Origin: Burkholderiales bacterium
GTDB taxonomy: Bacteria; Pseudomonadota; Gammaproteobacteria; Burkholderiales; Burkholderiaceae_C
Direction: 5' to 3'
Assembly: GCA_016223165.1 (NCBI GenBank)
Contig: JACRPO010000008.1
Location: 62,001-126,000, forward strand
Length of the DNA: 64,000 nt
Below are positions 7,832-14,684 of the stretch, in pieces. Within the stretch, counting starts at the first letter, position 1. Each line of letters opens with the position of its first letter. The position numbers were made by a program, and so were the translations under genes. The notes under the pieces were generated by a model. The model searched no databases. It had not been told where the DNA came from and saw nothing but the letters and a program-made list of their open reading frames with translations.

Positions 7832-8875
7832 TCAAGGTGCCGCGCCCAGACGCTTACATCGAACGAACTTTTTGAACATGCGCTCCGCAGCGAAGTACAA
7901 GTCGCGACGAGGTCGGGAGCAAGCTACGTAGAGCTTGTTGCGTGTCAGGGTCGCTGACGGCTTCAGCCTGCCTGCGCTGAACAGCTTCCAGTTTTCCGCG
8001 CTCAAGACGACACACACATCTTCGTAGTGGTCCAAGCCCTTCGCACCACCCCAGTTCAGTGAGTGGCACGCGTACTCGTCGTGCTTGCTGTAGAAGAGCT
8101 TGAGGACCTTCGAGTCAGCGTGCAGTCGATCGACCTCTGCTTGCGTCTCAACTGCTTCCACCTTGCTCCTGCGAGCCGACGCCGCAAGGAGCTGCACTCC
8201 AATGTGATCTCTGACGAACTCGCATACCGTCGAGCTGCATCGATGACTCAAGGACAACGACTCGATGTCGACCTTGAAGCCGTGGGAGGCGAACCTGCGA
8301 CGGTAGTCCCCATAGTCGTCATGCAGCCCTGCATTCACGTTCCCGTCGCGGCTTGTAGAGAACGTGTGCTGATAGAAGTCGCCGACGAGGTGCCACGCGA
8401 CTTGCGCCTTGGTCAGATCCATCAACAGGTTGAAGTCATGGCCTCCGAAGTCCTGCACCTCGTCCACGAGCACAGAGTCGTAGTAGCGCTCGATGCGTTG
8501 GCGCAACGCTGGCAGACATCCACGGCTGTCGACTAGCTTCGCGAGGCGGTTGTGGTAGAGGCGTCCCCCGCCGTCCATGTAGCGCCGTATGTCGGTCAAC
8601 GGATGAATGTTCGCAAACTTGCTGGGTGCAGTGAAGGATATGCCGCGGTCCTGCACCTGATGAAAGAGCAGGGGTCGGTAGCAGAACTGGTTGAGGAACG
8701 AGAAGTAGGTAAGGACAGCGATCTGCCTGGGCAGGAAGCCGAACTTCTCGATGACCCGCCTGCAAAGGTCTTCCTGCGTGTTGTTCGTGTACGTGATAAC
8801 TAAGGCACGGCTGTCTGGGCGAAGCTGCTCGACCAGGCTTCTGGTCTTACCCGCACCGGCGACAGCGAACGTCAC
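7832..8875 (-). CDS. gajB: Gabija GajB-like UvrD/Rep helicase
   Basis: 347-residue superfamily-1 helicase. Motifs in order: Walker A AGAGKT near residue 8, VITYTNN (Ia), Walker B VLVDEVQD, GDFYQHTF (III), LSLSHRCSS (IV), GGAKGLDHYEDV (V) and LYVACSRPRRDL (VI). The GTG start at 8875 overlaps the stop of the TOPRIM gene by three bases, so it is the last gene of a coupled defence operon. The final eight residues (CKRLGAAP) are read from the IS66 end; without the insertion the gene would end after FVRSR, so the helicase lost only two native residues and all motifs remain. Short for GajB (often near 500) but consistent with compact relatives. Confidence 0.82.
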   Translation of the reverse strand: MTFAVAGAGKTRSLVEQLRPDSRALVITYTNNTQEDLCRRVIEKFGFLPRQIAVLTYFSFLNQFCYRPLLFHQVQDRGISFTAPSKFANIHPLTDIRRYMDGGGRLYHNRLAKLVDSRGCLPALRQRIERYYDSVLVDEVQDFGGHDFNLLMDLTKAQVAWHLVGDFYQHTFSTSRDGNVNAGLHDDYGDYRRRFASHGFKVDIESLSLSHRCSSTVCEFVRDHIGVQLLAASARRSKVEAVETQAEVDRLHADSKVLKLFYSKHDEYACHSLNWGGAKGLDHYEDVCVVLSAENWKLFSAGRLKPSATLTRNKLYVACSRPRRDLYFAAERMFKKFVRCKRLGAAP

Positions 8876-9498
8876 GCAGCGATCCAAGCGATCGCTTCCT
8901 GGATGTACTGTGGTGCAGTGAGCCGCCCTCCGCTTCCTCGGAGCAACTGCAAGGCCGCGTCGGTCTTGTTCCTCAGCATGTAGTCTTGCACCGTGAGCTT
9001 CTTGCGCCCAGGTCCTAGCACCTCTTCGCAAACCCCTGGATTGTCCGAGTAGAGGCAGATCTCGAAGGTGCACCGAGCGTTGTCCGAATCAGCAAAGACC
9101 CCAACTGCCGGGCTAACGTATTCGGCATACGCCTCTACGCAGTTGCCCTGGTAGTCGCCGTCGTTGTCCCGTACTACCGCGGTCTTGACCCGTAGATGCT
9201 TCGCGAGATCCAAGTAGCGCTTGAAGCTCGTACCCCCGACTGCGATCACATGGACATCGGACTCCTTGAGAGTCTTTCCAGCAGAGTGCTTCCGAAAGAA
9301 CTCTTCGATCAGTATGTACTCCGCGTCACCCTCGACCAGCATGACCTTCTTCGACAGGGCGAACTCAAGCACATAGGTGTCCGGGGCCTTCATGAAGAAG
9401 TCCGCTGTTTCCGCTGGCAAGTCTTGGAGCGTGACGACCTGTTCGGGTTGCAGACCTAAGAACAAGGCTTTCCGAAGGTCCAGGCGCGAGCAGATCAT
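8872..9498 (-). CDS. gajA: GajA C-terminal TOPRIM nuclease domain (split)
   Basis: 208 residues forming the TOPRIM half of an OLD-family (class 2) nuclease. It begins MICSRLDLRKALFLG, which in one-piece relatives directly continues ATHS of the ATPase. TOPRIM signatures: VMLVEGDAEYILIEEFF with the catalytic Glu, GGTSFKRYLDLAKHL, and VVRDNDGDY with the acidic metal-binding cluster. The ATG overlaps the stop of the upstream ATPase ORF (ATGA), and its own stop overlaps the gajB start, so all three frames are translationally linked. In Gabija, GajA nicks DNA through this domain under nucleotide control by the ATPase part. Confidence 0.8.
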   Translation of the reverse strand: MICSRLDLRKALFLGLQPEQVVTLQDLPAETADFFMKAPDTYVLEFALSKKVMLVEGDAEYILIEEFFRKHSAGKTLKESDVHVIAVGGTSFKRYLDLAKHLRVKTAVVRDNDGDYQGNCVEAYAEYVSPAVGVFADSDNARCTFEICLYSDNPGVCEEVLGPGRKKLTVQDYMLRNKTDAALQLLRGSGGRLTAPQYIQEAIAWIAA

Positions 9499-10439
9499 GC
9501 TGAGTGCGTCGCCACAATCACCTGGCGCTCCTGGGCCGCCGCGAGACTTTCCACTAGCTTGCGCGTACTTGTGTGACTCAGGTGATTCTCTGGCTCTTCG
9601 AGCAGTAGAACGTCAAGGCTGTCTCCTGACGAGCGCCTCAAGGCAAACGATGTCTTCAGGAAGTTCTGGCGACCCCGCCCTCGTAGGTCCAGTGGCAAGT
9701 TGTCTTCATGAATGGCAAGGTCCGTTTGGAGGTTCGATTTTGTGCTCGTTCGTACAGCAAACGCATGACTCTCGATGCCCTTGTTGATCTTGCCGAGGTA
9801 GTCGCGGGAGAACGCCTCTTTGCTGCGACGGTAGTCGCTTTCGAGCCTGCTTCTTTGGCTAACTGGAACGTGAGCCATGAACAGGGATAGCGTGTAATCG
9901 CGCGAAGCCTGTTCGGAGTCGACGCGGGAGCTGTCAAGAACCAAGTGCCTTATGGGCTTGCGATAGCTGGTGTAGGAAGTGCCAGCGAAGGTGCAGAACT
10001 TGGTCTCGTAGTACTCGAACGGGAATGGTGCGTCGGGTTCCTTTAGCAACTCCGCGACTGCCTCCGAGTTCTCGTGCGGGACCCTGCACTCCATCCTCAA
10101 TCCATCGAGCTCCACGCCGCGAGTGTTGTTCACGCCGTTGTAGGAAGGATCAGTGCCCGTCGTGAGGTGGACCTCAACGAGCACTTGCGGTAAGTCGTTG
10201 AAGGACCTCTTCGGTGACTCCCTGAACGCGCGGACCTTGCCAACGGGGAGAAGGCTCTCTATCCCAAGTGCGTCGACCTTGTATCTGCTGGCACTCAGTA
10301 CCAGGTCGATAGCGAGGAGCACAGAGCTCTTGCCGGTTTCGTTGTCCCCAAGCAGGATGTTGAGGTCGCCTGAAAGCGCCAGGTCCAGCTTCTCGAACCG
10401 CTTGAAGTCGCGAAGTACGACTCTGGCAATCTTGGGCAT
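9495..10439 (-). CDS. gajA: GajA N-terminal ABC-type ATPase domain (split)
   Basis: 314 residues with the ATPase half of an OLD-family nuclease: Walker A LLGDNETGKSS near residue 32, Walker B region VLLLEEPENHLS near 285 and the terminal switch IVATHSA. A normal GajA would run on into the TOPRIM domain; here a TGA follows ATHSA and overlaps an ATG in the -1 frame. Either one base was lost or the enzyme is truly two polypeptides. Noticeably less GC-rich and different in codon use from neighbouring chromosomal genes. Start ATG 10439 gives MPKIARVVLRDFKRF, the usual OLD start. Together with gajB this is a Gabija-type anti-phage locus. Confidence 0.82.
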   Translation of the reverse strand: MPKIARVVLRDFKRFEKLDLALSGDLNILLGDNETGKSSVLLAIDLVLSASRYKVDALGIESLLPVGKVRAFRESPKRSFNDLPQVLVEVHLTTGTDPSYNGVNNTRGVELDGLRMECRVPHENSEAVAELLKEPDAPFPFEYYETKFCTFAGTSYTSYRKPIRHLVLDSSRVDSEQASRDYTLSLFMAHVPVSQRSRLESDYRRSKEAFSRDYLGKINKGIESHAFAVRTSTKSNLQTDLAIHEDNLPLDLRGRGRQNFLKTSFALRRSSGDSLDVLLLEEPENHLSHTSTRKLVESLAAAQERQVIVATHSA

Positions 10440-10482
10440 ACGACTTTCCCGTGCGCTGACAACTTCACAACTTCAGCAGTTA

Positions 10483-10866
10483 TTAGCACACGTCTCGGGC
10501 GAACTGGGAGCTTTTCAGGGAACGGCTCCTACTCAAAGTGCACGAGAGCACCGCCCTCAGAACTCCCCGCGAGTACAGCTCAGCCAGCTCCTCGTCCTGC
10601 AGGCAGATGTAGGCCAGCGTGACCGCGGGCGACGAGTGCCCGTACGCCTTCATCAGATTCTCGATGCCGACCCCGTGCACCGTCCGCTGCATGTAGCCCC
10701 ACGTCTTCCGCAGCGAGTGCGCTCCGTACCGGCCCTTCAGCCCCGCCTCTTGGCACCACCGCTTCACGAGCCGCCCGAACCACCCTACTCCGAGCGGCTT
10801 CCCGTCCGGCCCGACGCGCGCGGCCGGGTTTGCGGCTGAGCCCTCTCGTAAATGCGTGCCCCGCGC
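10483..10866 (-). pseudogene. Truncated tyrosine recombinase, C-terminal part
   Basis: C-terminal catalytic part of a phage-type integrase. Readable from about 10866 (REGSAANPAARVGPDGKPLG), with GAHSLRKTWGYM (the H-x-x-R box), YGHSSPAVTLAYI (the second His and the Tyr). The upstream half with the first catalytic Arg is missing, and the frame abuts the stop of the XRE gene, so it is a remnant. It marks the right edge of the defence-carrying element or the junction of two stacked integrations. Confidence 0.75.
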
Positions 10867-11139
10867 TCATCGCTTGCGAGCCTTCAAAGGGGCCTTGGTT
10901 GCTGCCGTCTCTGCAGTCGCTCCAGACAGATCTGGCAATGGTGTCACCTGCTCGAAGAGCTCGCCCACGGTGACCCCGAGGTAAGCACACAGGCGATCGA
11001 TCGTCTCGAGGTCGACTTTGGCCGCTGTCTCGTCGTAGAGCAACGAGACGGTGCCGCGGTAAAGGCCCGTCGCCCTCGCTACGTCGGCGACCTTCAGCTT
11101 TCTCTCGCCCATCAACCTGGACAGATGGCACTTGATCAC
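10867..11139 (-). CDS. XRE-family (Cro/CI) transcriptional regulator
   Basis: 90 residues, a single helix-turn-helix (MGERKLKVADVARATGLYRGTVSLLYDETAAKVDLETIDRLCAYLGVTVGELFE split over residues 10-64) of the Cro/CI type with a short basic tail. Divergent from the excisionase-like gene and the integrase, with repeat sequences between, so it is the probable repressor of the integration module. Confidence 0.85.
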   Translation of the reverse strand: MIKCHLSRLMGERKLKVADVARATGLYRGTVSLLYDETAAKVDLETIDRLCAYLGVTVGELFEQVTPLPDLSGATAETAATKAPLKARKR

Positions 11140-11289
11140 GTTGCCTCAACGCAAAAAATGTTGTTCGGAACCAAAAAAAGTGTTGACAGACCGCATTGGC
11201 GGAGCAAAATGTCGTGCGGAGCGGCAAAACGTGTCTTCATGGCGCAATTTGCTGGCTCGATTCTCACCTGAACTGACAGGAGGCGCCAA
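11140..11289 (+). promoter_or_regulatory. Divergent control region with CAAAA repeats
   Basis: Between the XRE gene and the excisionase-like gene. Four imperfect copies of a CAAAA-x-TGT type motif lie near 11151, 11171, 11204 and 11224 (e.g. GCAAAATGTCGTG, GCAAAACGTGTC). A TTGACA at 11183-11188 could be a -35 element for the rightward genes. These A-tracts stand out in GC-rich DNA and are likely repressor operators or integrase sites. Confidence 0.5.
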
Positions 11290-11529
11290 GTGCCGGACAC
11301 CACTTACCTGACGACTGACGAGCTCGCCGCTCGCATCAAGTACGACGTGCGGACGATCCGCGAACGGCTGAAGGACAGCGTGCTTCTGGAGGGCACCCAC
11401 TACGTTCGCCCGTTCGGCGGACGAAAGATTCTCTTCGTCTGGGAAGCCATCGAGCGCGACATGCGTGCGATGACAGGCGTCGATCGCATGGCGATCCCCA
11501 TGGCCAACGGGGGTGTGATCCATGGGTAG
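11290..11529 (+). CDS. Excisionase-like small DNA-binding protein
   Basis: 79 residues from a GTG start with a good GGAGG Shine-Dalgarno eight bases upstream. The sequence LTTDELAARIKYDVRTIRERLKD and GGRKILFVWEAIERD fits a winged-helix DNA-binding domain of the MerR/excisionase type: helix-turn-helix then a wing strand. Overlaps the integrase start by eight bases, the usual position of a recombination directionality factor. Confidence 0.65.
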   Translation: MPDTTYLTTDELAARIKYDVRTIRERLKDSVLLEGTHYVRPFGGRKILFVWEAIERDMRAMTGVDRMAIPMANGGVIHG

Positions 11530-12892
11530 CGTTCGCGCTCGGAAGGACAACGGTCTGTTGTTCTTCGACTTCCGGTACCGCGGCCAACGCTGCCGCGAGC
11601 AGACCCTACTGGCGGACAACGCCGCGAACCGCAAGCGCATGGAGAAGGTGCTCGCGAAGATCGAGGCCGAGATCAGCGCCGGCACGTTCGACTACGCGTC
11701 GGCGTTCCCAACCAGTCGAAGCGCACAGCGTGCGAGCGAGGTACCTGCTTCGGTGCCAGAGAAGCAGTCGACGCCCGTTGCCGCGGCCGCGGCATTGGCA
11801 TCCGAACCGGCACTTCCCTCCTTCCGCGGCTTCGTTGCCACCTGGCTCGCCGAGCACCAGATTGAATGGCGCCGCTCGCACATCAAGGTGCTGAACTCGA
11901 CCCTGGAAGGCCACCTGCTGCCGGCCTTCGGCGACAAGCCCGTCGGCGCGATCGTCAAGGCCGACGTGCTGGCCTTTCGCGCCAAGCTCGCTGACAAGCC
12001 CGGCCGCACCGGCGACAAGCTCAGCAACAAGCGCATCAACAACGTGCTGGGGGTGCTCCGCCAGGTCCTGGCCGATGCGGCCGACCGCCACAACTTCGTC
12101 TCGCCCTGCGCGAACCTCAAGCCGCTGAAGATCCGCAAGTCCGACGTCCAGCCCTTCTCGCTGGACGAGACGCAGTTGCTCACCACCACGGTGCGCGTCG
12201 ACTGGCGCGACTACATCACCTTCCGGCTCCTCACCGGCGTGCGCACCGGCGAGGCGAACGGCCTCAAATGGAAGTACATCGACTTCGAGCGCCGCCTCAT
12301 CCTCATCCGCGAGACCTTCGTGCTAGGCGAGGACGAATACACCAAGACCGACAGCTCGCAGCGCGACATCCAGATGTCGCAGCCGGTCTACGAGCTCCTC
12401 AAGCGCCAGCGGGAAGTCACCGGCAAGTTGAGCGAGTACGTCTTCTGCAACCGCGAAGGTCACCCGATCGACAACAAGAACTTCAGCGATCGGGTCTGGT
12501 ACCCGCTGCTGCGTCACCTGGGCCTGGCCAAGCGCCGGCCCTACCAGATGCGCCACACCGCGGCCACCCTGTGGCTCGCCTCGGGCGAAGCGCCGGAATG
12601 GGTGGCCCGGCAGCTTGGCCATGCCAATGCCCAGATGCTGTTCACGGTCTATAGCCGCTTCGTTCCGAACATGACCCGCCAGGACGGCTCTGCCATCGAC
12701 CGGCTGCTGGCCACGCGCTTTGCGACGGGCAATCTCACCAAGGGCCATGTCGCGATGGGCAGCGCCGAGAAGGTCGATGCCGCCGGCGGCAATCGCAGTG
12801 GCGCCCAGGCCACCCCGGGCAGCACGCCGGCGGCCAATGACGCCCAAGGCCTGGCCCAGCCCCCGCCCGTGAGCGTCCGTCTCGCGGCCTGA
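11522..12892 (+). CDS. Tyrosine recombinase (phage/ICE-type integrase)
   Basis: 456 residues. The N-terminal MGSVRARKDNGLLFFDFRYRG is an arm-DNA-binding domain of the DUF3596 type. A SAM-like core-binding domain spans about 95-200, then the catalytic domain: TGVRTGEANGL (Arg), MRHTAATLWL (H-x-x-R), LGHANAQMLFTVYSRF (His and Tyr nucleophile). The ~80-residue C-terminal extension is low in complexity. All catalytic residues seem present, so it may be active. It is the integrase of the 10.9-18.7 kb element. Confidence 0.93.
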   Translation: MGSVRARKDNGLLFFDFRYRGQRCREQTLLADNAANRKRMEKVLAKIEAEISAGTFDYASAFPTSRSAQRASEVPASVPEKQSTPVAAAAALASEPALPSFRGFVATWLAEHQIEWRRSHIKVLNSTLEGHLLPAFGDKPVGAIVKADVLAFRAKLADKPGRTGDKLSNKRINNVLGVLRQVLADAADRHNFVSPCANLKPLKIRKSDVQPFSLDETQLLTTTVRVDWRDYITFRLLTGVRTGEANGLKWKYIDFERRLILIRETFVLGEDEYTKTDSSQRDIQMSQPVYELLKRQREVTGKLSEYVFCNREGHPIDNKNFSDRVWYPLLRHLGLAKRRPYQMRHTAATLWLASGEAPEWVARQLGHANAQMLFTVYSRFVPNMTRQDGSAIDRLLATRFATGNLTKGHVAMGSAEKVDAAGGNRSGAQATPGSTPAANDAQGLAQPPPVSVRLAA

Positions 12893-12998
12893 CCGCACCC
12901 CAACGCTGATTCCCACTTGTCACGAGGCCGTCGCCGGGCCTCGTCGGGCGAACTCACGCCTGCGTGCCAGCGAGTTCGCTTCGCCCAAGGAGTCCTTC

Positions 12999-13301
12999 AT
13001 GTCCGCCTCCCATCTCGCCACCCAGACCGGCGCGTCCGTCGTCTGGCTGCGCGTCGCCTTCTCCGAGCGCCACGGCGCCGACCCCCAACTGCGCATCGGC
13101 GCCGGCCTGAACCAACTGCTCGCTCGCAGCGGCATCGCGGCCCAGGCCATGTCCTTGCGCATCGTCCTGCTCGGCTACGAGCGTGCGGTCACGCCGCGAG
13201 ACTGGTCGCGCGTCATCGGCTGGCTGCTGTGCAAACCCGAAGTCGTCTTCGTCTACCGCGAGTTCCCCGTCACCCGGAGGCACCATGTCCCGGCCCGCTG
13301 A
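12999..13301 (+). CDS. Small YggL-like protein (first of pair)
   Basis: 100 residues, AAGGAG Shine-Dalgarno six bases before the ATG. The C-terminal half (VTPRDWSRVIGWLLCKPEVVFVYREF) aligns by eye with the neighbouring YggL-like protein (LSVNDQVALLDWLVDLPGLVSVRVGPL), and the N-terminal LRVAF strand with its LRLEV. It is likely a divergent member of the same fold, but the family signature is weak. Overlaps the next gene by 17 bases. Confidence 0.55.
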   Translation: MSASHLATQTGASVVWLRVAFSERHGADPQLRIGAGLNQLLARSGIAAQAMSLRIVLLGYERAVTPRDWSRVIGWLLCKPEVVFVYREFPVTRRHHVPAR

Positions 13302-13743
13302 TCGCCAGCCCGGCAAGGGCAGGCGCATCCAGGCCGACGAGCGGGTGGGTTTCATGCTGCGCCTGGAAGTCCGCCCGGGCCTGCCGCCCAAGGACTGCCG
13401 AGACCTCGAGCGGCGCCTGGAGGACTACGCCGAGCAGCGCGACCTGCTGCTGTCGGGGCATCAGCTCGTCCACCTGGTCACGGCCGCGGACCGGCCGCTG
13501 TCGGTCAACGACCAGGTGGCGCTGCTCGACTGGCTCGTCGACCTGCCCGGGCTGGTGTCCGTACGAGTCGGCCCGCTGGTCTCTGAGCGAGAGCTGCACG
13601 ACGAAGAGTCTGCCTTCCTGCAGGTGCTGCCCGGAGAGCTGGCGCTCATCGGCCTGACGCTGCTGTACCGCTGCGGCCGCATCACGCCGGCGCTGTACCT
13701 GCAGATCCTGGGCGGCTGCGTCCGCCCGGCCCACATCCACTGA
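13285..13743 (+). CDS. YggL (DUF469)-like protein
   Basis: 152 residues from ATG 13285 (GGAGG seven bases upstream). The RRIQADERVGFMLRLEV start, acidic middle and LSVNDQVALLDWLVDLPGLVSVRVGPL fit the YggL/DUF469 family, known for a 50S ribosome-associated protein. About 50 extra C-terminal residues are not part of that family. Its presence with a paralogue in an integrative element is unusual; function here unknown. Confidence 0.6.
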   Translation: MSRPADRQPGKGRRIQADERVGFMLRLEVRPGLPPKDCRDLERRLEDYAEQRDLLLSGHQLVHLVTAADRPLSVNDQVALLDWLVDLPGLVSVRVGPLVSERELHDEESAFLQVLPGELALIGLTLLYRCGRITPALYLQILGGCVRPAHIH

Positions 13744-13755
13744 CAGGAGCCGCGC

Positions 13756-14601
13756 ATGCCACGCCTGCTCAGCACGACCTTGCGCGCATCGATGTGCGCT
13801 ACTTTGCACACGCCCGCGCGCAATTCTCAGCCGACCGGCCCAAACCGGGCCTGCGTCTACGTCCTCGCGCGCCGCGACCGGCGCCGCTTCAAGCTCGGCT
13901 GGGCGCGCAGCCCGATGCATCGCGCCCGGCAACTGCCCGAGTTCCGCCGCGATGAACTCGACCTCGACGGCTCGCGCGTGATCTGGCTGCCCACGCGCCC
14001 GCGGGCCGAACAGATCGAGCGCTCAATGCACAAGACGCTCGCGCCCTACCGGGTCGACGCCGAACACCGCGCCGCCGGCAGCCAGGAGTGGTTTGCCGGC
14101 CATGCCCAGGACACGGCCTTGCGCATGCTCGGCCAGATGCCGCTCGGCGAGAGCAGCCACCTCACCGCCCGCGTCGTGCGGCTGACGCTGCCGGCGCCGC
14201 CGGCCGACGCCTTGACCATCGCCATGAGCATCGAGACCGGCCCCCAGGAGACCTGGTGGCGGCTGGAGGACCTGTTCTCGCGACTGGTCATGCACTGCCG
14301 CATCACCGTGCAGGAAGGCGACGAGCTGGTGCTGACGGTGCACAGGTTGCGCCTTCACACCGGCCCCGAGATGGCCGAGCTGCGCCGCGCCGCGCTCGAT
14401 GCCGACTCGTACCAGTGCTGGCGTGACGGGCGGCCGCTGGCCTTCGTGCAGATCTTCAGCTGGCAAGGCGACGACCTGGTCCTGCGCATGACGCCGATGA
14501 AGGTCCTGGAGCGCTGGGAGGACGGGGCGGAGCTGGCCTGGCAGGTGCGCGGATTCCTTGCCCGCTTGAAGCGCCAGGCGCCACTGCGGCAAATGGCCTG
14601 A
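13756..14601 (+). CDS. GIY-YIG-like (T5orf172/Mug113-type) domain protein
   Basis: 281 residues. Residues about 32-130 (ACVYVLARRDRRRFKLGWA, R-x-RQL, EQIERSMHKTL, QEWFAG) have the strand-helix order and the K-x-G, R, E and EWF positions of the minimal GIY-YIG-like Orf172 group found in mobile elements. The rest is unfamiliar, with WRLEDLFSRLVMHCRI and WEDGAELAWQVRGFLARLK helices. Follows the YggL-like genes after 12 bases, so probably the same transcript. A nuclease activity is inferred and uncertain. Confidence 0.5.
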   Translation: MPRLLSTTLRASMCATLHTPARNSQPTGPNRACVYVLARRDRRRFKLGWARSPMHRARQLPEFRRDELDLDGSRVIWLPTRPRAEQIERSMHKTLAPYRVDAEHRAAGSQEWFAGHAQDTALRMLGQMPLGESSHLTARVVRLTLPAPPADALTIAMSIETGPQETWWRLEDLFSRLVMHCRITVQEGDELVLTVHRLRLHTGPEMAELRRAALDADSYQCWRDGRPLAFVQIFSWQGDDLVLRMTPMKVLERWEDGAELAWQVRGFLARLKRQAPLRQMA

Positions 14602-14635
14602 GCGCGGGCCGTGCTGGGCTGCATTGCGCCCAAAC

Positions 14636-14673
14636 CGTACGCGCATTCACACGAACACGTATTCACACATCCG
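14636..14673 (+). promoter_or_regulatory. Possible operator upstream of NERD gene
   Basis: Two copies of ATTCACAC (14645 and 14661) separated by GAACACGT. A similar CATTCATTC...ACACACAC run lies upstream of the second XRE gene at 17148-17168. The resemblance suggests one regulator acts at both places; not proven. Confidence 0.3.
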
Positions 14674-14684
14674 AGGAAGCGATC

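Larger units (their letters stand above)
5063..7857 (+). mobile_element. IS66-family insertion sequence, complete ends
   Basis: 2795-bp element. The left end starts GTAAGCGTCTAGCCGCGGC and the right end, read on the minus strand, GTAAGCGTCTGGGCGCGGC: 19-bp terminal inverted repeats with two mismatches and the GTAAGCG start typical of IS66. The 8-bp direct repeat ATCGAACG flanks it at 5055-5062 and 7858-7865, the expected IS66 target duplication, so it arrived by transposition and has not rearranged since. It carries tnpA, tnpB and a frameshifted tnpC. It inserted in the last codons of gajB. Confidence 0.95.
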
